Positions 24,716-33,697 of a stretch of DNA of 64,000 nucleotides are shown here, in pieces. The stretch is from contig NZ_CP088298.1 in assembly GCF_021117425.1 (NCBI RefSeq), positions 4,216,001 through 4,280,000 of the forward strand. Reading direction: 5' to 3'. The stretch comes from Brevibacterium zhoupengii (GTDB lineage Bacteria; Actinomycetota; Actinomycetes; Actinomycetales; Brevibacteriaceae). The position numbers and the translations under genes were made by a program. The first letter of the stretch is position 1, and each line of letters opens with the position of its first letter. A model generated the notes under the pieces. That model ran no database searches and was not told where the DNA came from. It saw nothing but the letters and a program-made list of their open reading frames with translations.

Positions 24716-26094
24716 ACCTGGTTCTTGCGACGGTTGGCCGCGACGATGGCCGCACCACCGGCGATGAGCATCAGGCCGATGCCGGCGATCATCGCGAGCA
24801 TCTTGCCATCAGCACCGGTCAGCGGCAGGTTCGGGTGACCCTGCTGGGTGTTCGCGAAGTCGAAGACGACGGCTGCGGATGTCTCCCCGGCCTTCACTGT
24901 GACCTCGTTGACGGTGTCGTCGAGGACGTAGCCGGCAGGTGCCTTGGTCTCCTTGACCCAGTATTTCTGGGTGGTGTCGTCGTTGTTGCCGACCCACAGG
25001 GTGATCGAGGCGGTGCCATCGGCCTTCGTCGTCAGTTTGCCGACGGACTTTGCGGCTGCGGCGTCGGAGTAGATCGCGAATTCGGCACCGGCGAGGGTGC
25101 TCGCCTTATCGCCCTTGGCGAATTTGTGGATCGTCAGCGATCCCCAGTTCGAGCTGACAGCAGGGGTCTCGATGCCGGAGTCGTTGACGTTGACCAGCGC
25201 CGTGTTCTCGATCGTGCCGTCGCCTTGGCTGGTCACCTTCGTGGTGATCGTGGCGGCGACGTCGTTGCCGGCCTTGAGCTTCTGCAGTCCGGTTGCTGTG
25301 AAGGTGATCTTCACGGTGCCGTCCGAGTTGCTGACGGTGTAGTCGGTGCCGGAGGTGAATCCGGCCAGCGACGCGGACTGGAACTCCAGTCGTTTGTCCA
25401 GCTTGTCGGTGATGACGAAGGACTTGTAGCCGTAGTTGGCGCGTGGGACCGGTGCGGTGATCGTCCAGTCGACTGTCGAACCGAGCACTGGCGCGGCCGG
25501 GTTCGCCACCGTCTTGGTGGGCGTGGTGTCATTGACCGAGTTCTTCGGGTAGACGTTGACGTCGTAGATCCATTTTCCGTTGTTCTGTGACAGCGGCAGG
25601 GTGACGAGGAAGGGTGCCGTCGTCGAGGTGGCATTGGCCGGAGCGCTCGACTCGGTGACGAGGTAGAGACCCAGCGGAAGTCCGCCGAAGGTCGCGAGCC
25701 CGTTGGCGTCGGTGGTCTTGGTGCCCTTGTCGACGAGCGTGTAGCCGCTTTCGGTGACCGCCGAGGCCTGCAGGCCAGAGATCGCATCCCAGCTTTCGGG
25801 CGTGGTCAGGTCGATGGCCTGTCCGCCCTTGGCAGTGACCTGCTTGACGGTGAATCCGGCGCCGGCCAGCGGCTTGCCCATGCCGGAGGTGTCTGCGAGG
25901 ACGGATCCGTTGCCGCCGTCGCCTCCCTCGTTGCCGTCATATTTGTGGATGACGATCGACCCGGACCTGCTCGAATCGATGTTTCCCACGGTGTCAGCGG
26001 CCTGCGCCGTGCCGGCCATCCCAAGGACGCTCAGCGCCGATACTGCTGCCGCAGCGGTCAGACGCCGCCACAGACCCAGTTTCCTGCTTTTCAT
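24712..26094 (-). CDS. Major (backbone) pilin, SpaA/FimA-type with LPLTG signal
   Basis: A 460-residue secreted protein. The ATG at 26094 is preceded by AAAGGA. It begins with an R/K-rich signal peptide (to about AQA-32). The pilin motif VYPKN gives the likely polymerising lysine, Lys184. An E-box-like YWVKETKAPAGYVLDD lies near the end, and the sorting signal LPLTG (423-427) is followed by a hydrophobic stretch and RRKNQV. Immunoglobulin-like Cna-B/SpaA folds are expected between. It lies between the tip protein gene and the sortase, the standard three-gene pilus layout. Confidence 0.9.
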   Translation of the reverse strand: MKSRKLGLWRRLTAAAAVSALSVLGMAGTAQAADTVGNIDSSRSGSIVIHKYDGNEGGDGGNGSVLADTSGMGKPLAGAGFTVKQVTAKGGQAIDLTTPESWDAISGLQASAVTESGYTLVDKGTKTTDANGLATFGGLPLGLYLVTESSAPANATSTTAPFLVTLPLSQNNGKWIYDVNVYPKNSVNDTTPTKTVANPAAPVLGSTVDWTITAPVPRANYGYKSFVITDKLDKRLEFQSASLAGFTSGTDYTVSNSDGTVKITFTATGLQKLKAGNDVAATITTKVTSQGDGTIENTALVNVNDSGIETPAVSSNWGSLTIHKFAKGDKASTLAGAEFAIYSDAAAAKSVGKLTTKADGTASITLWVGNNDDTTQKYWVKETKAPAGYVLDDTVNEVTVKAGETSAAVVFDFANTQQGHPNLPLTGADGKMLAMIAGIGLMLIAGGAAIVAANRRKNQV

Positions 26095-26104
26095 GTTTTT
26101 CCTT

Positions 26105-28600
26105 TCAGTGCTTCCGGTTCCTGCGGCGCAGGCCCTTGAGAAGTGCTCCCACACCACCGGCTGCGCACAGTGCGGCTCCGGCGATGATGAAAATCTGGCT
26201 TCCGGTTCCACCCGTGAGCGGCAGCGCAACCTGCGGCTTCTGCTTGTTGGTGAACGATCCGATCGACTGTTTGAGCGTCGATCCGGAGACCGTGAAGGTG
26301 TGCTTGGTGTCGTCGAGGACGTATCCCGCCGGGGCGGACTTCTCGACGAGCGTGTGTTCGCCCCACTTGAGGCTGCTGAGCGCGAACTTGCCCGCGGCTG
26401 GGTCCTTGTCAGGACCGGTGCACGCGTCCGCCGAGGTGGCTGCGCAGTCCTCGACCTCGACCGCGGTTCCGTCGGGGCCGGTCATCGTCCACACGGATCC
26501 CTTGAGCGCGTTGCCGCTCTCGTCGGTCTTGTTCCAGGTCACGGTTCCGGTCTTCGCGGTGTTCGTAATCGTGCACGCCACCGTCTCGCCGGCTTTGATT
26601 GTGACCTTGTCCGCTGTGACCGTGTTCTTCGGGCCGCAGTCCCAGGCAGAGGCCTCGTAGCCCTCGGGTCCGTCGAGTTCGGAGAGTGCGTATTCGCCGG
26701 CCTTGATCTTGACCTCGGTGACGTCCTTGGTGCCGGTCTTGCCGGAAATGGTCTTGTCGCCTGCGGCCTTGTCACCGATGGCCTTCAGCGTCCAGTCGGT
26801 GGCCTTGGCTATGCCGGCCGCGTCCTTGTTGTCAACCTTCTTTACGAGGGTGAGCGAGGTGTCGCTGACCTTGTTGAGGTAGCCGCACTTCACATCGTCA
26901 CCGGGTTTGATGCCGGTGAGGTTGGTGTTCTTCTCGTTGTCGAGCTTCTTCGTGTCCTTGGTCCCGTCGAGGTGGGTGATCTCGCAGGAGCCTGAGGAGA
27001 ATTCAAAGCCGTCCTGCTGAGTCTCGGAGACGGCGATCGTCGCTCGACCTGTGGTCTTGTTGAATTTCAGTGCCCACTTGGCATCGCCGCTGGCATTGGT
27101 CTTCTGCGTGGCTGCGGTGGGTGTCGAAGTGACGGTGTCGGTCGTGACAGTCGTCTTCGCGCCGACGGTCCAGTCCTTGCCCGGTTTGACGTTCTTGCCG
27201 TCTTCGTCGGCGACGTCCTTGTGGATCGAGACGTTGGCGGTCAGCGGCGAGTTCGTGATCGTGCAGACGACCTCTTTGCCGGTGTTGGGGATGGTCACGC
27301 TGCCCGAGTTGCCGGTTCCGGAGGCGCCGCTGATCGGCGTTTTATCTACCGTGCACGAATATGCGCTGGCGTAGTCACCGAGGTCAGCTCCGTTGGCTCC
27401 GGTTTCGGAGAACTTGATCGTCGCTCCACGCTTTACAGGCTGAGGCCCGACGATTTCCTTCTGCACACCAGTGGAGCTGCCGGTCGTGGTAGCGGTTCCG
27501 AGATCAGTGTTGCCCTGCTTGAGCGACAACGCGAACTGATCATCCGCTTTTGCACGTCCGCCGACGACGTCCTTCGTAAGTGTGATGGTGGCTGGAGAGG
27601 AGCACGAGGCCAGGTCAGTGCTTGACCAGTTGCCGGAGGCGAAATCGTCGGAGTTCGACCAATCGGGCATGTCATAGGCCTTGATCGTCGAACCGGTTCC
27701 CAGATAGGCCCGTCCACTGGCGTCAAATGCCACACCGTTGACATTGGAATTGGTCTCATATGTTCCGGAAGGGGAGGCTGCTATTTCCCTTCCAGTGCCA
27801 GCGGCCAAGTCTGCTTTCGTGACCGAGAAGACGGTGGTGGTATTGCCTGAACCGCGGACTATGAAGAGATTGCCCTGCGAGTCAAAAGCCATGTCGCCGT
27901 TGGAAGTTCTGCTTGAGTTTGTGTTGGTGTCGACCGAACCTTTGAACGAGGTGGTGTTCGAGTCTTTGTTGTAGACGTAGACGTTGAACTTCGAACCTGA
28001 GTCGGTGAACCCGCCGAAGTAGTAGAGGCCACTGTCGAGGTCGACGGCTCCACCGATGAATTGGATAGCGTTGTCTGTCCGTTCAGCACTCGTGGCGGAC
28101 CATGTGCCGCTCGACGGGTTGAGCTGATAGATCTCGACGGTCTTGGAGCTGTTCGTCCGTTCGTAGGCATAGATCGGGGAACCTTCCTTACCGATGCCAA
28201 GCCCGTTGAATGATGCCACTGGCACGTCGCGATACCGCCATCCGAGAAGCGTCCAATAGCGCTCTTGATAGGTGGCTGGTGCACCGACAGACTCAGATGA
28301 ATCGTTCGTCACCTTCCGCATCTGGCCCGAACTCGACACCGAGTACACATTCCCCGGTTCGCACGTTATCGAGACAGGTCTCGCAGCTGCATGTGCTGCT
28401 GAGGGCTTCGTTTCGGGCGCCGAGGTCGCGGCATCCTTCGTCGCAGGAGCCTTCGTCGCAGGTGCCGACGTCGCGGGTGCCGAAGCGGCAGCATGCGCGG
28501 ACGCAGCCGGCATCAGCACGATGCCCATGCCGGAAAGAACCATGACCAGTGCGGTCAACGCAGCCCATACAGGGCGCACACGCAAACGTGCCAGCGGCAT
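26105..28600 (-). CDS. Large LPLTG-anchored pilus tip/adhesin protein
   Basis: An 831-residue surface protein, first gene of the pilus operon. GAGGAAAG precedes the ATG at 28600. A signal peptide (to about 36) leads into an Ala/Pro/Thr/Lys-rich repeat stretch (about 37-72). Residues about 75-345 contain repeated GxxxDxxGxxY-like strands (AVDLDSGLYYFGG, DMAFDSQGNLFIV, GVAFDASGRAYLG), suggesting a beta-propeller-like binding domain. From about 350 to 780 are several prealbumin-like/SpaA-type repeats with paired cysteines ending in CTITN. The signal LPLTG starts at 793. It is probably the adhesive tip subunit; the ligand is unknown. Confidence 0.85.
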   Translation of the reverse strand: MPLARLRVRPVWAALTALVMVLSGMGIVLMPAASAHAAASAPATSAPATKAPATKDAATSAPETKPSAAHAAARPVSITCEPGNVYSVSSSGQMRKVTNDSSESVGAPATYQERYWTLLGWRYRDVPVASFNGLGIGKEGSPIYAYERTNSSKTVEIYQLNPSSGTWSATSAERTDNAIQFIGGAVDLDSGLYYFGGFTDSGSKFNVYVYNKDSNTTSFKGSVDTNTNSSRTSNGDMAFDSQGNLFIVRGSGNTTTVFSVTKADLAAGTGREIAASPSGTYETNSNVNGVAFDASGRAYLGTGSTIKAYDMPDWSNSDDFASGNWSSTDLASCSSPATITLTKDVVGGRAKADDQFALSLKQGNTDLGTATTTGSSTGVQKEIVGPQPVKRGATIKFSETGANGADLGDYASAYSCTVDKTPISGASGTGNSGSVTIPNTGKEVVCTITNSPLTANVSIHKDVADEDGKNVKPGKDWTVGAKTTVTTDTVTSTPTAATQKTNASGDAKWALKFNKTTGRATIAVSETQQDGFEFSSGSCEITHLDGTKDTKKLDNEKNTNLTGIKPGDDVKCGYLNKVSDTSLTLVKKVDNKDAAGIAKATDWTLKAIGDKAAGDKTISGKTGTKDVTEVKIKAGEYALSELDGPEGYEASAWDCGPKNTVTADKVTIKAGETVACTITNTAKTGTVTWNKTDESGNALKGSVWTMTGPDGTAVEVEDCAATSADACTGPDKDPAAGKFALSSLKWGEHTLVEKSAPAGYVLDDTKHTFTVSGSTLKQSIGSFTNKQKPQVALPLTGGTGSQIFIIAGAALCAAGGVGALLKGLRRRNRKH

Positions 28601-28927
28601 ACTTTCCTCATTCCGGTTCCAAGCGATCTCGCCCGTGGCACCTCACAATCCCGTCCGCGCACGACAGCGGGTGAGCTGCGGACGGGCAGGGGAACAGAGG
28701 AGCAGAGCGTGACGAACTTCTTCAGATTAGGAAGTTGAAAGCGCAAAGACATTGCTGGGACCGGCCACTTCAGCAATAGATCAGTAGTTGCTTTCAGGCA
28801 TTGTGGCAGCAGCGGAAACTACTCAGTAGTTTTCTATTCAACTACCACCGGTCTCCCCCATGCCGCTGAGGCCGAAATAGCCCGAACGACGGATTCGCAT
28901 CGCCGGCGCACCGCATAGGTTTGAGTC
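28601..28927. promoter_or_regulatory. Divergent control region of the pilus operon and the ABC exporter
   Basis: A 327-bp region without a gene. Toward the pilus genes it carries CTTCCTAATCTGAAG (28720-28734 on the minus strand), with a TAATCT -10-like box. Further right are ATTGCTG (28751-28757) with CAGCAAT (28771-28777), a near-perfect palindrome AACTACT-C-AGTAGTT (28817-28831), a second CAGTAGTT at 28782-28789 exactly 42 bp from the one at 28824-28831, and AACTAC at 28840. The spacing suggests same-face regulator sites. TAGGTT (28916-28921) ends 6 bp before the ABC ATPase ATG. The repeats are seen directly; function is inferred. Confidence 0.5.
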
Positions 28928-29815
28928 ATGATCACCTTGGACTCAATTTCTCGCAGCTTCGGCGACAAACAGGTTCTTCACGACCTGTCCTTCTCCATCG
29001 GCTCGGGACGGATGACCGGGTTCGTCGGTTCCAACGGCTCCGGCAAGACGACGACCATGCGCATCATCCTGGGCGTGCTCGCCGCGGACTCCGGCCGCAT
29101 CACCGTCGATGGCGAGACCATCACTCCCGGCCACCGCAGCGCGATCGGCTATATGCCCGAAGAGCGCGGCCTCTACCCGAAGATGCCGATCATCGATCAG
29201 CTCATCTACCTCGCCCGCTTCCACGGTCTCAGCCGCCATTCCGCCCGTCGACGTGGCCTCGAACTCCTCGAGCAGCTCGACCTGGGCGGCAAACCCAGCG
29301 ACAACCTCGAAGCAGTGAGCCTCGGCAACCAGCAGAAGGTGCAGATCGCCGCCGCGCTCATTCACCGACCGCGCGCCCTCGTCCTCGACGAGCCCTTCTC
29401 CGGACTCGATCCGGTCGCCGTCGAACGCACCCTCGAAGTGCTCAAGGACTTCGCCGACACCGGTGTACCCGTCCTCTTCTCCAGCCACCAGCTCGACCTG
29501 GTCGAGCGCCTCGTCGACGACCTCGTCATCATCGACGGCGGCCGGCTCGTCGCCAACGGAACCGCCGACGAGCTGCGCAGTCAGCGCAGCACCCCTGAGT
29601 GGATTCTGCAGACCGATTCGGACATGGGCTGGGTGCGCGAGATCCCCGACATCAATGTCGTTGAGTTCGACGGTAACTGGGTGCGCTTCGCCGCACCGAA
29701 CCCTGATATCGCCGAGGCGGTCCTGCACCAGGCCATCACCGTGTCGTCCGTGAAATCCTTTGCCCCACACACCGTCGCCCTCAACCGTCTCTTCCAGGAG
29801 GTCACGCAGGCATGA
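28928..29815 (+). CDS. ABC exporter ATP-binding protein, NatA-like
   Basis: A 295-residue ATPase. Walker A is GSNGSGKTTTMRI (about 36-48), the signature is SLGNQQKVQIAAAL (about 135-148), Walker B is RALVLDEPFSGLDP, and the switch histidine lies in FSSHQLDL. The C-terminal extension is of the DUF4162 kind found in NatA-type exporters. The stop overlaps the permease ATG (ATGA). There is no ribosome site; TAGGTT 6 bp before the ATG suggests a leaderless transcript. Cargo (sodium, drug or peptide) is unknown. Confidence 0.88.
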   Translation: MITLDSISRSFGDKQVLHDLSFSIGSGRMTGFVGSNGSGKTTTMRIILGVLAADSGRITVDGETITPGHRSAIGYMPEERGLYPKMPIIDQLIYLARFHGLSRHSARRRGLELLEQLDLGGKPSDNLEAVSLGNQQKVQIAAALIHRPRALVLDEPFSGLDPVAVERTLEVLKDFADTGVPVLFSSHQLDLVERLVDDLVIIDGGRLVANGTADELRSQRSTPEWILQTDSDMGWVREIPDINVVEFDGNWVRFAAPNPDIAEAVLHQAITVSSVKSFAPHTVALNRLFQEVTQA

Positions 29816-30981
29816 GCATCCAACAGGATTCGAATTCGCTCGACACCAACGCCCCCAAGAAGTCGGGGTTGGCAACGACGGCGCAGACACAGCGGGCGAG
29901 TTTCACCACCGCCATCGGCCTCGTCATCGAACGCGAGATCATGGTCCGCATCAAGTCGAAGGCGTTCATGATCTCGACCTTGCTGAGCATCGTCCTCTTC
30001 GGCGCACTCGTCGCGGTATCGGGGTCGCTGCCTTCATTGTTCTCCTCCACGGAAAAGGTGGCGGTCACCTCGGCGGGGGCACAGGCTGTCGAAGGAATCG
30101 ATGGGATCGAACTCGTCTCCGTGGACAACGCCGATGAGGCGAAGGAGCTTGTGAAGTCGGAGGAGGTCGCGGCCGCGGTGGTCGATGACCCGCAGTCCCC
30201 GGTCGGCGTCACCGTCATCGCCGAACGCTCCGCTCCCGAGTCACTGACAGGCGAACTCAGCCAGGTCCCTACCGTTGAACTCCTCGACCCCGACGCCCCG
30301 GATCCGGGGCTGACGTACCTGATCGGCTTGGGCCTCGGGCTTGTGTTCTTCATGTCCGCGGTGACCTTCGGATCGACCATCGCTTCCTCGGTGGTGGAGG
30401 AGAAGCAGTCACGGATCGTGGAGATCCTGCTCGCCTCCACCTCGGCGAAGGTGCTGATGTTCGGCAAGGTGCTTGCGTGTTCCATCCTCGCCTTCGCACA
30501 GATCGGTCTGACCGCGCTCTCCGTCCTTATCGGCGCTGCCATCAGCGGGAACGATCTGGTGCTCAGCAAGGTCACGGACCCGATCGCCTGGTTCATCCCA
30601 CTCTTCATCGTCGGCTTCGTCATGATCGCCTCCCTCTACGCCGCGGCCGCCTCGATGGTCTCCCGGACGGAGGACCTGGGCTCGACGTCCAGCCCGATCA
30701 TGATGCTCATCTTCCTGCCCTATATGGCGGTCATCCTCTTCTCCTCCAACGAGACCGTGATGGCTGTGATGTCCTATATTCCGTTCTCCGCGGCGGTCGC
30801 GGTCCCGATGCGCGTCTTCCTCGGCACGATCGAATGGTGGGAGCCGTTGCTCTCGCTGCTCATCCTCGCGGTGACCACGATTCTGGCTCTGCTGCTGGCG
30901 ACCCGGATCTTCGAACGCTCCATCCTGCAGTCAGGCCCGAAGGTGTCGTGGAAGCAGGCTCTGAGCAGGTCGAAGGGCTGA
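29812..30981 (+). CDS. ABC-2 family permease, NatB-like
   Basis: A 389-residue membrane protein with one N-terminal helix after residue 55 (AFMISTLLSIVLFGALVAVSG), an external domain of about 90 residues and a block of five helices from about 165 onward. EEKQSRIVEILLASTSAKVLMFGKVLA is the conserved cytoplasmic segment of ABC2_membrane_3 permeases such as NatB. It forms the channel partner of the ATPase just upstream, with which it overlaps. It converges with a response regulator gene 24 bp away. Confidence 0.86.
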   Translation: MSIQQDSNSLDTNAPKKSGLATTAQTQRASFTTAIGLVIEREIMVRIKSKAFMISTLLSIVLFGALVAVSGSLPSLFSSTEKVAVTSAGAQAVEGIDGIELVSVDNADEAKELVKSEEVAAAVVDDPQSPVGVTVIAERSAPESLTGELSQVPTVELLDPDAPDPGLTYLIGLGLGLVFFMSAVTFGSTIASSVVEEKQSRIVEILLASTSAKVLMFGKVLACSILAFAQIGLTALSVLIGAAISGNDLVLSKVTDPIAWFIPLFIVGFVMIASLYAAAASMVSRTEDLGSTSSPIMMLIFLPYMAVILFSSNETVMAVMSYIPFSAAVAVPMRVFLGTIEWWEPLLSLLILAVTTILALLLATRIFERSILQSGPKVSWKQALSRSKG

Positions 30982-31005
30982 GCTTCTACGACCAAATCCG
31001 CGTTT

Positions 31006-31611
31006 TTACAGCCAGCCGTTGTCGCGGGCGATGCGGGCGGCATCGGCACGGTTGCGGGCATCGGTCTTGCCGATCGCGGCAGACAGTCGGTTGCGTACCG
31101 TACCTGCCGAAAGGAAGAGCGCCGAGGCGAGTTCTTCGACGCTGCCCCCGTCGGCCGCTGCTCGGAGGACGTCGGTCTCCCGCTCCGTCAGCGGGGAGCG
31201 CCCGCGCACGGTTGATTCGACGACGAGTTCGGGGTCGATGACCTGCAGTCCGGCCATCACCCGCCGGATCCCGTCTGCCAGATGTTCGACAGGGGCGTCC
31301 TTGACCATGAACCCGTTGACCCCGGCATCCATGGCTCTCCTCACCCACCCCGGCCGTCCATACGTGGTAACGATGATGATCTTGACGTGGGGAAACTCGG
31401 CACGAAGGACGTCTGCGACCTCGAGTCCGTCGAGGCCAGGCATATCGACGTCGAGCAGCGCGACATCGGGCTGCTGGTGTCGGACGGCAGGCAGCACCTC
31501 GTCGCCGCGTGCGCATTGGGCGATGACCTCGAGATCCGCTTCCATTCCAAGCAGGGCGGCGAGCGCCTCGCGGACCATGGTCTGATCGTCGGCGACGAGG
31601 AGCGTAGTCAC
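31006..31611 (-). CDS. NarL/LuxR-family response regulator
   Basis: A 201-residue regulator with receiver residues DDQ (8-10), phosphoacceptor Asp54 in VALLDVDMPGLDG, IIVTTYGRPGW and MVKDAPVEHLADG (Lys). The C-terminal helix-turn-helix is LTERETDVLRAAADGGSVEELASALFLSAGTVRNRLSAAI. It is of the DesR kind that acts with DesK-like kinases. The GTG start overlaps the kinase stop (GTGA). It is the fourth gene of an ATPase-permease-kinase-regulator operon, so it most likely controls that exporter. Confidence 0.9.
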   Translation of the reverse strand: MTTLLVADDQTMVREALAALLGMEADLEVIAQCARGDEVLPAVRHQQPDVALLDVDMPGLDGLEVADVLRAEFPHVKIIIVTTYGRPGWVRRAMDAGVNGFMVKDAPVEHLADGIRRVMAGLQVIDPELVVESTVRGRSPLTERETDVLRAAADGGSVEELASALFLSAGTVRNRLSAAIGKTDARNRADAARIARDNGWL

Positions 31612-32837
31612 CGCTTGGCCTCCTGTTCGTCGTTGATCCCCGAGGTGATGGCGTCGTCGGCCTTCCGACTGACTGCGAGCACGAAGCCCTCATCGGTCTT
31701 CTCCGTCCTCACCCTGGCTCCCACAGCCTTCGCTCGCTCGCTCAGCCCGCGCAGACCGGAACCGGCACCCACCTCGGCGAGGTCGGTGGGGTGACCGACG
31801 CTGTCGTTTCTGATCTCGATCCGGTTCGGCTCGAGGCTGATGCTGACGTGCCGGGCGCGGGCATGGCGGAAGATATTCGTACTGCCCTCGCGCACTGTCC
31901 AGGCGAAGAGCTCCCGCAGTCCAGCATCGACATTGTCGACCGAGGTGGGAGCCTCGACATCGATTCCGGCCGCGCGCAGAGCCCGTGTGGCCGCGACGAG
32001 TTCCGCAGCCAGGGAGATCATCCGCGTCCCCTGCACCGTCGTGCGCACATCAGCCAGAGCAGACCGGGCAAGCTGTTCGATCTCCGAGATGTGCTTGGCA
32101 GCTTCGGGAGCACCGTTGGCCTGGAGCTTCGCCGCCAACTGGGCTTTGAGCGCAATGACGGTGAGCGAATGGCCGAGAACATCGTGAACGTCGCGGGAGA
32201 TCCGCAGACGTTCAGCTTCGTGTTCGAGCCGCCGATTCTCCTCCTCCGCGGCACGCGCAGCGCGGGCACGGTCGCCGGCCAATATGGCCATGACCATGGC
32301 GAAGCTCGAGATCGAGATGCCGAAGGTGGTGGCGTAATCGTGGGTCCACCCGGGTACGAGGTGTTGGGTCACCTCGGCGACGATGGTCGTCAGGCAGGCC
32401 ACGATCAGTCCCGGGGTCGTTCGGTGCACGATGATGACGATGATGACAGAGATGTAGGCGAGGAACGACAGTCCCTCTTCGCCGATGAGCGCAGTGACGA
32501 TGAGTCCGATGATGATCATCGCGACGAGGCATCCGGCGAGTGCGAGTCGCCTGCGGCCGACCGTTCCTCGCATTACACGGTGCGAAGCCGGTGTTGACCT
32601 CGGTCCCACGTCACGAGAGATGGCACCGAGGTTGAGCCCGCTGACCCACATGGCCAGGTAGAAGACGGCGGCGAAGAGAATCGTCAGGCCCACGCCCCAG
32701 TACCGGGAGGCGCCGCTGTGTTCCCAGGCTCCAGACAGTGGGTAGACGAGGAAGACCATCCAGATGGCGGGAAAGAACCACTTGATGAAGGGAAGCCGCA
32801 CCGGAGTGGATTCGGTGCTTGCTGGAGCTGCGCTCAC
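31608..32837 (-). CDS. DesK-like sensor histidine kinase
   Basis: A 409-residue kinase. A GTG at 32837 with AAGGAGG 9 bp upstream is chosen, rather than a longer frame to 33026 that would run through the end of the permease gene. Four to six membrane helices occupy residues 18-185, with no large sensor domain. The phosphoacceptor is His218 in RISRDVHDVLGHSLTVIAL. The N box is AWTVREGSTNIFRHARARH and the G box GAGSGLRGLSERAKAVG. Small membrane-embedded sensors next to ABC-2 exporters often respond to membrane or cell-wall stress; here that is only an inference from the operon. Confidence 0.87.
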   Translation of the reverse strand: MSAAPASTESTPVRLPFIKWFFPAIWMVFLVYPLSGAWEHSGASRYWGVGLTILFAAVFYLAMWVSGLNLGAISRDVGPRSTPASHRVMRGTVGRRRLALAGCLVAMIIIGLIVTALIGEEGLSFLAYISVIIVIIVHRTTPGLIVACLTTIVAEVTQHLVPGWTHDYATTFGISISSFAMVMAILAGDRARAARAAEEENRRLEHEAERLRISRDVHDVLGHSLTVIALKAQLAAKLQANGAPEAAKHISEIEQLARSALADVRTTVQGTRMISLAAELVAATRALRAAGIDVEAPTSVDNVDAGLRELFAWTVREGSTNIFRHARARHVSISLEPNRIEIRNDSVGHPTDLAEVGAGSGLRGLSERAKAVGARVRTEKTDEGFVLAVSRKADDAITSGINDEQEAKR

Positions 32838-32889
32838 TACGACTTCCCTCCTTGAAAGCTGGTATCTGTCACGCGGGCGAAGACGCTGC

Positions 32890-33696
32890 TCACACGCGGG
32901 CGGTGTCTCTGCGCAGGGCCCAGACTGAGCCTCCGACGAAGATTGCCAGCCACACGACGACGTTGACGACTGCCCACTGATCGTATCCCCCGCCAAGCGG
33001 TGCACGGGCGATTTCGCCGGCACCATAGGCAGGAGTGAAGCGCGCGATCGTCTGCAGAGTGTCTGGCCAGATCGTGAGAGGAACGAAGAGTCCGCCGATC
33101 AGGGAGAGGACGCCGAGGGCCATGCTCGAGAGCTGGATGGCGTTCTCTGCCGGAAGCAGATACCCGAGCATGACTCCGAAGGCTGCGAATACCGCGGAGG
33201 TGAGGATGACGAGGAGCCCGCATACGAGCAGCGTGCCCAGCGGAGCGTGAACGCCGGTGACCGCGGTGAGGATGAAGACGACGGCAACGGACAATGCGCC
33301 GAGGAACATCGAGACAAGCACTTTTGTGAGAATATAGGCCGCCGGATGCAACGGGGTCAGCGCAAGCTGTCGGCTCCATCCCAAAGCCCGCTCGACCGCG
33401 ACCTGTGCACCGCCGGTGGTCGTCGCGACCATGGCCCCATAGGTTGCCAGCGACACCGAGATGTAGAGGGCCGCGTTGGTGCTGCCGAGCGTTTCACCCC
33501 GATTCGTCAGGCCGAAGATGAGGTAGAAGACCGCGGGCATGATCATCGAGAAGATGAGCGTGCGCTTGTTGCGCAGCTTGCGGAGGAGTTCGATGCGCAG
33601 AAGCGTGGCGGAGAATCCGCCGAAGCGAGGCGCTCGACGATCGTTGAGGGAGTCGAGGAACTGGCCTGTGGTTGCGGGTGTGGTGGTCGCGGACAT
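32890..33696 (-). CDS. ABC-2 family permease, DrrB/YadH-like
   Basis: A 268-residue permease with six predicted helices: one near residues 46-65 (TLIFSMIMPAVFYLIFGLT) and then five between about 77 and 260. LGWSRQLALTPLHPAAYILTKVLVS is the conserved cytoplasmic loop of ABC2 exporters. It starts 1 bp after the ATPase stop, with AAAGGGG as ribosome site. It should pair with that ATPase to export a hydrophobic compound; cargo unknown. Confidence 0.88.
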   Translation of the reverse strand: MSATTTPATTGQFLDSLNDRRAPRFGGFSATLLRIELLRKLRNKRTLIFSMIMPAVFYLIFGLTNRGETLGSTNAALYISVSLATYGAMVATTTGGAQVAVERALGWSRQLALTPLHPAAYILTKVLVSMFLGALSVAVVFILTAVTGVHAPLGTLLVCGLLVILTSAVFAAFGVMLGYLLPAENAIQLSSMALGVLSLIGGLFVPLTIWPDTLQTIARFTPAYGAGEIARAPLGGGYDQWAVVNVVVWLAIFVGGSVWALRRDTARV

Positions 33697-33697
33697 G

